Of a DNA stretch of 5,393 nucleotides, positions 1 through 5,393 are shown piece after piece (positions within the stretch are counted from its first letter, which is position 1; every line of letters begins with the position of its first letter). The position numbers and the translations under genes are program-made. The notes beneath the pieces were generated by a model, which searched no databases, was not told where the DNA came from, and saw only the letters and a list, made by a program, of their open reading frames with translations. This DNA is from Caryophanales bacterium UBA5729 (GTDB lineage: Bacteria > Bacillota_I > Bacilli_A > Izemoplasmatales > Hujiaoplasmataceae): contig DIGF01000025.1 of the NCBI GenBank assembly GCA_002419505.1, positions 1 to 5,393 on the forward strand, in the 5' to 3' direction.

Positions 1-751
1 TCGTTGCGTTTAATCCAAACTCTTCAACGATTCTAATAGCTGTAACGATATCATCTTGTTGATGAGCGTGAATTTTAACTGGAAATCCGGAAAAAACTCT
101 TGCTAAAGAAGCCCATTTCATATTATACTCCGGCTTTTTCGCTTCTTTATTAGCTTGAATATTTAGCTCATACTCATTGAGTTTTTCTTGATAATCTTTT
201 GCTTTTTGCAACGCCTCTCTTATTAAAGCCGCTGTTGCCATTCTTGTTGCAGGAGTCTGACTTTTTGAATTATAGACTCGCTTAGGGTTTTCACCTAAGG
301 CCATTTTCATGGAAGATTCTTGAACAACTACCATATCATCGACAGTTTTTCCGTAAGTCTTTAAGATAGTAAAAGTTCCACCAATGCAATTAGCGCTACC
401 TGGTCCGGTACATACGCTTGTTACACCTGATTCCATTGCTTCTTGAAAAGCTACGTCTTGAGGTTTGATTGCGTCAATCGCTCTTAACTCTGGAGTTATT
501 GGCGAAGTCATTTCGTTACCATCTGACCCTTCAAAACCGATTGCTTCTTCAAATATGCCGATATGACAATGTGGGTCAACAATTCCTGGAGTCACATACA
601 TTTCTTTTGCATCGATAACTTTGGCTTTCGGATAATCTAAATCATTGATTTTCCCGATTTTCTTGATGATTTTTCCTTCGACTAAGATATCGGTAATTTG
701 ATAATTGATATCCGCCATGCTGATTAAGTTTGCATTTTTTATTAAGTACAT
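1..751 (-). CDS. Imidazolonepropionase-like amidohydrolase, N-terminal part (3' end outside window)
   Basis: This is a metal-dependent hydrolase of the amidohydrolase superfamily (COG1228-like), and 250 codons are visible before the window edge. The N-terminus (residues 1-55) has the usual small beta-sandwich pattern: MYLIKNANL, then DILVEGKIIKKIG, then a VTPGIVD turn into the barrel. The first metal motif is H61-C62-H63 in VDPHCHIG. A second histidine pair, H228 and H230 in VKIHAHQQDD, lies near the window edge. Other family-like blocks are TGPGSAN (116-121), the GGTF-KTYG region around K131, and GENPKRVY (153-160). The remaining metal ligands, expected further on, are outside the window. 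No signal peptide is seen, so it is probably cytosolic. The ATG at 751 is chosen because AAGGA lies 7 nt upstream. It starts 4 nt after the M20 stop and is the last visible gene of the operon. Relatives are often annotated only as 'amidohydrolase', so the substrate (cyclic amide, imidazolone or dipeptide-like) is unknown. The family call is firm and the reaction is not. Confidence 0.9.
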   Translation of the reverse strand, partial: MYLIKNANLISMADINYQITDILVEGKIIKKIGKINDLDYPKAKVIDAKEMYVTPGIVDPHCHIGIFEEAIGFEGSDGNEMTSPITPELRAIDAIKPQDVAFQEAMESGVTSVCTGPGSANCIGGTFTILKTYGKTVDDMVVVQESSMKMALGENPKRVYNSKSQTPATRMATAALIREALQKAKDYQEKLNEYELNIQANKEAKKPEYNMKWASLARVFSGFPVKIHAHQQDDIVTAIRIVEEFGLNAT

Positions 752-755
752 TTTT

Positions 756-1892
756 TCATCCTTTCAATACTATATTTATAAATAACTTTGTTCCATTGAT
801 TAAAGCTGCTTCATTTAAATTAAATTTGCTGTTGTGAATATTGTGGTTTTCCTGATTTGGATGTTGTACTCCCAACCAAGCTATTGCACCTTTTTTTAAA
901 TTTATGTATCGAGAAAAATCTTCTGCCCCCATTGATGCTTCTTCAAGAATGATGATATCCTCAAAGATTTCTTTTCCGGCTTCAATTATTTTATCTACCA
1001 CTGACTCAGTGTTGATGGTTGCATCATAACCTCTTTGATAGTTAAATTCATAACTGCCCCCGTAGAACAACGCAACAGATGAAGCTAGCGTTTGTATCTC
1101 TTTTTCGATTAGATCTCTAACTTCACAATCGAAAGTTCTTACCGTGCCTCTTAAATACGCTTTTTCAGGAATTATGTTAAAAGTCGTACCTGAAGAAACT
1201 TCACCGATAGAAACTACCGCTTTGGCAAAAGGATTGACTTTCCGCGAAACAATCGTCTGCAATCTCATAATGAAATCAGCTTGCATTACAATTGGATCTA
1301 TTCCTAAATGAGGATATGCCGCATGAGTGCCAACTCCTTTAAAACTAATCTCAATGGTATCAGCCGCAGCTAATGCGTCATTATAATTAATTGCTAAAGT
1401 ATTTGTTTTGAATCCAGGACTGACATGTAGGGCATAAAATTCATCAACGTCGTTTAATAACCCGGATTCAACTAGATAAAAAGCTCCTCCTGGGTCAGGT
1501 CCTTCTTCAGCTTCTTGAAAAATAAATTTTACTGTCCCTTGCCACTTATTTTTATTTTCGATTAAGAACTTAACCGCTCCTAAAACCATTGCGGAGTGTG
1601 CGTCATGTCCACAAGCGTGCATCACGCCATCATTAATAGAAGCGAACCCTAAGTTCGTTTCTTCTTGAATCTTTAAAGCATCAAAATCCGCTCTAATTCC
1701 CAAGGTTTTTCCTTTACCATTAAAAACTGTAGCGATTAAAGAATGCTTGCCAGCTATATCAATTTTATCAACACCTAGTTTTTCCAGTTCGCTTCTAATA
1801 TATTCACTTGTCTTCTTGCAAGTAAAACCAGTTTCGGGATTTTGATGAAGATATCTGCGCTTTTCTATAATGTATTTTTCGAGACTATCCAT
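756..1892 (-). CDS. M20D-family metallopeptidase/amidohydrolase (hippurate hydrolase / N-acyl-amino-acid amidohydrolase type)
   Basis: A complete 378-residue protein of the M20D family (hippuricase, IAA-amino-acid hydrolase, N-acetyldiaminopimelate deacetylase), whose members cleave an acyl group from an amino acid using two bound metal ions. The catalytic-domain motifs are in order: RADFDAL (67-73), HACGHDAH (92-99, with ligands C94 and H96), QEAEEG (126-131, with the catalytic/ligand glutamate pair E129-E130), ALHV (H156), and HNIHN near the C-terminus (H353). The inserted dimerisation domain runs from about 178 to 290 and has the conserved GTHAAYPHLGIDP block (H190). Length is normal for the family and no key residue is missing. 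It has no signal peptide and is probably cytosolic. The ATG at 1892 follows GAGGGGG by 9 nt and overlaps the end of the DUF368 gene by 8 bp, which suggests translational coupling. The stop is TGA, evidence for the standard code. The exact substrate cannot be read from sequence. With no lysine-pathway genes beside it, a dapL-type assignment is not supported. Confidence 0.93.
   Translation of the reverse strand: MDSLEKYIIEKRRYLHQNPETGFTCKKTSEYIRSELEKLGVDKIDIAGKHSLIATVFNGKGKTLGIRADFDALKIQEETNLGFASINDGVMHACGHDAHSAMVLGAVKFLIENKNKWQGTVKFIFQEAEEGPDPGGAFYLVESGLLNDVDEFYALHVSPGFKTNTLAINYNDALAAADTIEISFKGVGTHAAYPHLGIDPIVMQADFIMRLQTIVSRKVNPFAKAVVSIGEVSSGTTFNIIPEKAYLRGTVRTFDCEVRDLIEKEIQTLASSVALFYGGSYEFNYQRGYDATINTESVVDKIIEAGKEIFEDIIILEEASMGAEDFSRYINLKKGAIAWLGVQHPNQENHNIHNSKFNLNEAALINGTKLFINIVLKG
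759..763 (-). promoter_or_regulatory. Ribosome binding site of the amidohydrolase gene, inside the M20 coding end
   Basis: AAGGA on the minus strand, 7 nt before the ATG at 751. It is formed by the last two sense codons of the M20 gene (AAA GGA), directly before its TGA stop. This decides the start of the last visible gene. Confidence 0.75.
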
Positions 1893-2811
1893 TGGCTTTA
1901 TCCCCCTCGTGTTTAATTAAAAACCTACTGCCGAAATAACCAAAACCTAAAGCGATTAACCCGCCCGCTACTGACCAAATTGAATCGCTGATGAAAGTGA
2001 GTAAATCTTTATATATCGGAATTTGTTGGTCAAAACTAGCAGCGGTTGCTGGGTCTTTTATTTCCAAAAACACCCCGATTATGCTCGCTATAATAAAACC
2101 TAAAATCGCGAAATAAGTTTCTTTCGGATATTTTCTTAATAACTTTTCGAGAAGCTTACTAAAGAGAACAACCCCAATAATAGCCCCGACAGCGAAAGGA
2201 ATTATTACCTGTAAATTATAAACGAGATTACTGAAATCAAAAATATTGCCGACCACATTAGAAACAATCGCCGTATAGAACCCTAAGACTAGTAATACAG
2301 CTGATCCCGAAATTCCAGGAACAATCATCGTTATCGAGGCTAAGATTCCCAATATCACCAATAAAACATAAGTTCCAAATTTCATATCAAAATAAGCGAT
2401 ACCAGAGCCTGTGTTAACTTTCTCTAATATGATAATCACTAACAAGACAAAGAATGCTATTATGAAGGCGATGATTTTTCTTGAATTAAGCTCTTGTCCC
2501 TCAGCTTTATTATAGATATGTCTAACTCCGCCAGCGATTAAGCCGATAAAGAAGAATAAGATGATAACGGAATTCCAATTTAGTAAAATACTGAATAGTT
2601 TAGCTAAAGAAACTACGGAAATTGCTATTCCTAAAAATATCGGGAATAAGAATTTTATAGAGTTTTTGAAATCTTTAAAAATATTGCTAATCGCTTCGAT
2701 CAGTTTTTGGTAGATTCCTAGATAAACAGCTAAAGTTCCGCCACTAACACCGGGGATAATGAAGGCAACTCCCATAATAAACCCTTTAACTAATAAAATT
2801 AAAAATGTCAT
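1885..2811 (-). CDS. popT: DUF368 membrane protein, PopT-type undecaprenyl phosphate translocase
   Basis: A 308-residue polytopic membrane protein of the DUF368 family. Characterised members (PopT) return undecaprenyl phosphate, the lipid carrier of wall polymer synthesis, across the cytoplasmic membrane. The family hallmark is visible twice: GVAFIIPGVSGGT at 14-26 and SITMIVPGISGS at 159-170, each inside a hydrophobic stretch and followed by L-x-L/V-G-x-Y-like residues. This supports an internal duplication with two re-entrant elements. Further hydrophobic segments lie at about 52-75, 80-98, 112-130, 145-163, 202-220, 232-250 and 277-297. The C-terminus is short and charged (KHEGDKANG). Length is typical. 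The ATG at 2811 is well supported: a perfect AGGAGG sits 5 nt upstream and includes part of the rimO stop codon. The next in-frame ATG (M13) would cut into the first motif region and is less likely. Family assignment is near certain; Und-P transport is inferred from homologues. Confidence 0.93.
   Translation of the reverse strand: MTFLILLVKGFIMGVAFIIPGVSGGTLAVYLGIYQKLIEAISNIFKDFKNSIKFLFPIFLGIAISVVSLAKLFSILLNWNSVIILFFFIGLIAGGVRHIYNKAEGQELNSRKIIAFIIAFFVLLVIIILEKVNTGSGIAYFDMKFGTYVLLVILGILASITMIVPGISGSAVLLVLGFYTAIVSNVVGNIFDFSNLVYNLQVIIPFAVGAIIGVVLFSKLLEKLLRKYPKETYFAILGFIIASIIGVFLEIKDPATAASFDQQIPIYKDLLTFISDSIWSVAGGLIALGFGYFGSRFLIKHEGDKANG
1902..1908 (-). promoter_or_regulatory. Ribosome binding site of the M20 gene, inside the DUF368 coding end
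   Basis: GAGGGGG on the minus strand, 9 nt before the ATG at 1892 and within the last codons of the DUF368 gene. It supports the ATG that overlaps the preceding gene by 8 bp (ATGGATAG). Confidence 0.8.
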
Positions 2812-2816
2812 TTCTG

Positions 2817-2822
2817 CCTCCT
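2817..2822 (-). promoter_or_regulatory. Ribosome binding site of the DUF368 gene, overlapping the rimO stop
   Basis: A perfect AGGAGG on the minus strand, 5 nt before the ATG at 2811. Its first two bases are the last two of the rimO TAG stop (TAGGAGG), so ribosomes ending rimO are positioned at the next initiation site. Confidence 0.88.
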
Positions 2823-4119
2823 ACACTAAATCGCCTATTAAATCGTAACCGTAAATAGCAGTAATTTTCACATCTACAAAATCACCAAAGTCAAGATCTT
2901 TATTCGCTTGAAAAACAATCATTCCATCGATATCATCAGGTGCAAACGCATATGATCTACCATAATAAAAGTTTGTTTCTGAATCATAATTTTCTACTAA
3001 AGTTCGGTGAATTTTTCCTATTTCTAACTTGTTTTTCTTTCTTGATATCTTCTTTTGTAATTTCATTATTTTATCAAGACGATCTTGTTTAACTGCTTCA
3101 GAAGTTTCATCTTTCATGTGATAGGCCAGAGTGTCTTCTTCTTTTGAATAAGTAAAAACCCCTAAACGGTCAAACTCAAATTCTTCAGTAAACTCTAAGA
3201 GTTTGTCAAAATCCGCTTCAGTTTCATTTGGAAAACCGACAATATAAGTAGTTCTGATAATCGCTTCCGGAATGAGTTTCCTAATTTTATAAAGCAAGTC
3301 TTTAATAAATCCTTCATCCCCGCGACGATTCATGGCTTTTAAAACTGGAGTGGAAATATGTTGAATTGGGATGTCGAAATATGGAACAATTTTTTTATTA
3401 TCCTTAACTGTTTCCAGTAATTCATCAGTCACTTCATCGGGATAAAGATATAAAAATCTAACCATCTCGACACCTTTAATTTGAGCGATTGCTTTTAGTA
3501 GTTCCGGCAGCAATGATTTCTTTGACTTATTATTGTCGCTGCCATATCTGCTTGTGTCTTGTGAAATAAGATTGATTTCTTTAGCGCCGTTATTTATCAA
3601 ATTTTGACATTCCAATATTATTTCATCAAAATCTCTTGAATGGAATTTGCCCCTAATCAGCGGAATCGCACAATATGTGCAGTTGTTGTTACAGCCCTCG
3701 CTGATCTTTACATACGGAGAAAAATATGAGGTTGTTAATAACCTGTTTTCATATTTAAGCGGGAAAAACTTCATCCCAGTTTCATTAAAAACTTCATTTA
3801 AAATTAAATGAATTTTTGGGTAATCTTTTAAAGTGATAATTCGATCAATATAGGGCATTGATTGTTTTAACTCTTCTTTATATCTTTCCGCGTAACAACC
3901 AGTAACAATCAGTTTTTTTCCATACTGGTGCATTTCTTCTATTGTTTCTAAGGTTTCTTTTTTTGCTGGTTCAATAAATCCGCAAGTATTGATAAAAATT
4001 GCATCGGCTTCTTCAACATCGCTAACTATATCACAACCAGCCATCTCTAAGATAGCTAGAATCATTTCTGAATCAACTAGGTTTTTTGCACAACCTAAAC
4101 TAATAAATCCTATTTTCAT
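2821..4119 (-). CDS. rimO: Ribosomal protein S12 methylthiotransferase RimO
   Basis: A complete 432-residue methylthiotransferase. RimO is a radical-SAM enzyme with two iron-sulfur clusters that adds a methylthio group to a conserved aspartate of ribosomal protein S12 (D88 in E. coli numbering). The N-terminal UPF0004 domain begins MKIGFISLGCAKNLVDSE and carries the three auxiliary-cluster cysteines C10, C46 (NTCGFI) and C75 (TGCYAER). The radical-SAM motif is C143-x3-C147-x2-C150 in EGCNNNCTYC. A C-terminal TRAM domain covers about 365-432 and includes GRSYAFAP. RimO is preferred over the tRNA enzymes MiaB and MtaB because of the start LGCAKNLVDSE, the block YFDIPIQHIS (247-256) where MiaB has a PVQSGS-like sequence, GRSY-AP in the TRAM domain, and the length. 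All cluster cysteines are present. The ATG at 4119 has AAGGTGG 4 nt upstream and follows a promoter closely, making it the first gene of the operon. Confidence 0.96.
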   Translation of the reverse strand: MKIGFISLGCAKNLVDSEMILAILEMAGCDIVSDVEEADAIFINTCGFIEPAKKETLETIEEMHQYGKKLIVTGCYAERYKEELKQSMPYIDRIITLKDYPKIHLILNEVFNETGMKFFPLKYENRLLTTSYFSPYVKISEGCNNNCTYCAIPLIRGKFHSRDFDEIILECQNLINNGAKEINLISQDTSRYGSDNNKSKKSLLPELLKAIAQIKGVEMVRFLYLYPDEVTDELLETVKDNKKIVPYFDIPIQHISTPVLKAMNRRGDEGFIKDLLYKIRKLIPEAIIRTTYIVGFPNETEADFDKLLEFTEEFEFDRLGVFTYSKEEDTLAYHMKDETSEAVKQDRLDKIMKLQKKISRKKNKLEIGKIHRTLVENYDSETNFYYGRSYAFAPDDIDGMIVFQANKDLDFGDFVDVKITAIYGYDLIGDLV

Positions 4120-4123
4120 TTTT

Positions 4124-4130
4124 CCACCTT
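4124..4130 (-). promoter_or_regulatory. Ribosome binding site of rimO
   Basis: AAGGTGG on the minus strand, one mismatch from AAGGAGG, placed 4 nt before the ATG at 4119. It fixes the rimO start and fits the conserved N-terminus MKIGFISLGC. Confidence 0.8.
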
Positions 4131-4142
4131 CTGTCTTTGTCT

Positions 4143-4171
4143 ATTATACCGTTTTTTTAGTTTTATTAAAA
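4143..4171 (-). promoter_or_regulatory. Sigma-70/SigA-type promoter for the rimO operon
   Basis: Reading the minus strand, a perfect -10 hexamer TATAAT lies at 4148..4143. At a 17-nt spacing the -35 position (4171..4166) reads TTTTAA, only a half match to TTGACA, and there is no TG extension before the -10. Transcription would begin near 4136, giving a leader of about 17 nt before the rimO ATG. The -35 region falls in the U-tract of the upstream terminator. With so short a leader there is no room for a riboswitch or attenuator. The -10 is convincing and the -35 is weak. Confidence 0.65.
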
Positions 4172-4198
4172 GAAAAAAGAGGAAAATTTCCTCTTTTT
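4168..4198 (-). terminator. Rho-independent terminator after the ABC gene
   Basis: On the minus strand the stem AAAAAGAGGAA pairs with TTCCTCTTTTT around a 3-nt ATT loop (11 perfect pairs, 4198..4174). A T-rich tail TCTTTT follows at 4173..4168. The central core GAGGAAA/TTTCCTC supplies the G-C pairs. The hairpin starts within the TAA stop codon of the ABC gene, so translation and termination signals overlap. It separates the ABC transcript from the rimO operon. The arms are AT-rich, so efficiency may be moderate. Confidence 0.8.
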
Positions 4199-5393
4199 AT
4201 GTTGGTTGATTTAAAAACTGCGAATTGTATAAATCTGCATAAACGCCATTCTTTAACAACAGTTCTTGATGATTGCCTTGTTCAACAATCTTCCCGTGGT
4301 TCATTACTAAAATAATGTGAGCTTTTTTAATCGTTGACAAACGGTGAGCGATGACAAAACTGGTTTTTCCTTCCATCATTGATAACATCGCATTTTGAAT
4401 ATAACTTTCAGTTCTAGTATCAACACTTGAAGTAGCTTCATCAAGGATTAGAATTTTCGGATCAAAGAGAATTGCTCTAGCTATTGTCAGTAACTGTTTT
4501 TGTCCTTTAGAAATATTGTCTGCATCTTCTTTCAAGACAGTATCATAACCTTTCGGCAAAGTCTCGATATAGTGATGGACATGAGCTTGTTTACAAGCTT
4601 GAATTATTTCTTCATCTGTAGCATCAGGTTTTCCATAAGCTACGTTTTCTTTAATTGTTCCTGAGAATAACCAAGTGTCTTGTAGTACCATACCGAATTG
4701 CTTTCTAAGGATTGCTCTTGGATAGTCAGTGGATTTGATTCCATCAATAAGAATATTTCCTGCTTTCACCTCATAGAAGCGCATCAACAGATTAACTAAG
4801 GTAGTTTTTCCAGCTCCAGTTGGTCCAACGATGGCGATTTGCTTTCCTGGAAAAACTTCAAGATTTAAGTCTGTAATTAGTTCTTGTTCTTCGGAGTAAG
4901 AAAAATCAACGTCTTTGAATTCTACATGTCCAACAAAATAACTTTGTTCAACTTCATCTTTATAAAACTCTTGATTTTCCTCTGCTTCATCAAGGATTTC
5001 AAAAATTCTTTCAGCACCAGCTATAGTAGATTGTAATTGATTAATGATATTGGCGATGTTTAAGATTGGATTTACAAAGTTCTTTTGGTAGGTAATAAAA
5101 ATAGTTATATCTCCTACCAATAAAGGATTAGTCGCTCCAGCTAAGATTCCGCCGACGATAACAACCGCTACATAACCGATATTGGAAATAAATTCCATAA
5201 TTGGTCTAATTAGACCGCTTAAGAATTGAGCACCTTTCATATCTTCAGCTAATTCTTGGTTGATGACTTGGAATTCATTAAATGATTCTTCTTCCTTGCC
5301 AAATAATTTAACGATTTTTATCGCAGAAAATGTTTCTTCAACATTACCGTTCAACTTACCTAATCCTTTTTGTTGGCGAATGAATTTAGACTG
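4197..5393 (-). CDS. ABC exporter half-transporter (membrane plus ATPase domain), 5' end outside window
   Basis: The C-terminal 398 residues of a fused membrane-ATPase half-transporter, numbered here from the window edge. The frame is open to base 5393 and reads QSKFIRQQKGLGKLNG, a typical conserved stretch inside the ABC membrane domain, so the start is off-window. The TTG at 5354 is an internal leucine. The missing part should be about 200 residues with TM1-4. Hydrophobic segments at about 68-87 and 92-112 look like TM5 and TM6. ATPase motifs are complete: Walker A GPTGAGKTT (190-198), Q-loop Q238 in VLQDTWLF, signature NISKGQKQ (293-300), Walker B ILILDE (314-319, catalytic E319), D-loop SSVD, and H-loop H350 in IAHRLST. 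The signature is ISKGQ instead of LSGGQ, resembling the ISQGQ/LSQGQ of YfiC- and TM288-like subunits of heterodimeric exporters. Such subunits keep the catalytic glutamate and pair with a degenerate partner. Substrate (drug, lipid or peptide) is unknown. The TAA stop lies inside the terminator stem. Confidence 0.95.
   Translation of the reverse strand, partial: QSKFIRQQKGLGKLNGNVEETFSAIKIVKLFGKEEESFNEFQVINQELAEDMKGAQFLSGLIRPIMEFISNIGYVAVVIVGGILAGATNPLLVGDITIFITYQKNFVNPILNIANIINQLQSTIAGAERIFEILDEAEENQEFYKDEVEQSYFVGHVEFKDVDFSYSEEQELITDLNLEVFPGKQIAIVGPTGAGKTTLVNLLMRFYEVKAGNILIDGIKSTDYPRAILRKQFGMVLQDTWLFSGTIKENVAYGKPDATDEEIIQACKQAHVHHYIETLPKGYDTVLKEDADNISKGQKQLLTIARAILFDPKILILDEATSSVDTRTESYIQNAMLSMMEGKTSFVIAHRLSTIKKAHIILVMNHGKIVEQGNHQELLLKNGVYADLYNSQFLNQPT

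Larger units (their letters stand above)
1..4136 (-). other. Predicted four-gene transcription unit rimO-popT-M20D-amidohydrolase
   Basis: Four same-strand genes follow one promoter with junctions of +9, -8 and +4 bp. No hairpin-plus-T-run terminator is seen at any junction, and each internal start has its own Shine-Dalgarno overlapping the previous gene's end. The unit continues past the lower window edge, so its last gene or genes and its terminator are not seen. Co-transcription is inferred from spacing alone. Confidence 0.75.

Noticed and set aside
756..758. Possible readthrough of the M20 TGA stop under the mycoplasma code.
   Set aside because: The tryptophan codons checked in these genes are TGG and no TGA occurs inside the conserved frames. 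The next gene has a proper Shine-Dalgarno and ATG right after this stop, so TGA is a true stop.
3793..3812. Inverted repeat TTCATTTA / TAAATGAA with a 4-nt spacer inside rimO.
   Set aside because: The arms are almost pure A/T and encode ordinary RimO residues (LILNEVF region). There is no G-C core and no strong T-tail, so it fits chance in AT-rich coding DNA.
4120..4196. Search for a riboswitch, small RNA or CRISPR-like repeat in the only sizeable intergenic gap.
   Set aside because: The gap of about 77 bp is fully accounted for by terminator, promoter and ribosome binding site. There is no room for a structured leader, and no direct repeats are seen here or elsewhere in the window.
3989..4315. 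A 108-codon open frame on the plus strand.
   Set aside because: It lies opposite the conserved rimO start, crosses the terminator and promoter region, and ends opposite the ABC gene. It has no recognisable domain, so it is a shadow of the minus-strand genes.
5352..5354. TTG as a possible start codon of the ABC gene.
   Set aside because: The frame stays open to the window edge, and the 13 residues upstream continue the conserved ABC membrane-domain sequence, so this is an internal leucine codon of a truncated gene.

Overview
The window is a dense, AT-rich stretch (roughly one third G+C by eye) in which every supported gene lies on the minus strand. Read in the direction of transcription, from high to low coordinates, it holds the 3' two thirds of an ABC exporter half-transporter (5393..4197, 5' end outside the window). 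A short intergenic region with a terminator and a promoter follows. Then come four tightly packed genes: rimO (4119..2821), a DUF368/PopT-type membrane protein (2811..1885), an M20D-type metallo-amidohydrolase (1892..756), and the N-terminal 250 codons of an imidazolonepropionase-like amidohydrolase (751..1, 3' end outside the window).

The host looks like a low-G+C Gram-positive or related lineage (Bacillota, including Clostridia, Erysipelotrichia or Acholeplasma/Izemoplasma-like groups). The grounds are AT-rich DNA, strong AGGAGG/AAGG-type ribosome binding sites, and a yfiC-like ABC exporter. All tryptophan codons checked are TGG, and TGA ends the M20 gene, so the code appears standard and not the mycoplasma code. 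The species cannot be named from this window.

Layout: the terminator hairpin overlaps the ABC stop codon, and its U-tract runs into the -35 region of a promoter with a perfect TATAAT. That promoter sits about 25 bases before the rimO start. From there the genes are separated by 9 bp, overlap by 8 bp, and are separated by 4 bp, and each downstream start has its Shine-Dalgarno sequence inside or touching the end of the preceding gene. This is good evidence for one transcription unit, rimO-popT-M20D-amidohydrolase.

RimO modifies ribosomal protein S12. DUF368 proteins recycle the undecaprenyl phosphate carrier of wall synthesis. The two hydrolases are probably cytosolic metal-dependent amide or ring hydrolases of unknown substrate. 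No obvious shared pathway joins all four. The neighbourhood is best read as housekeeping plus small-molecule or peptide catabolism, and I found no convincing sign of a new defence, mobile or RNA-based system.
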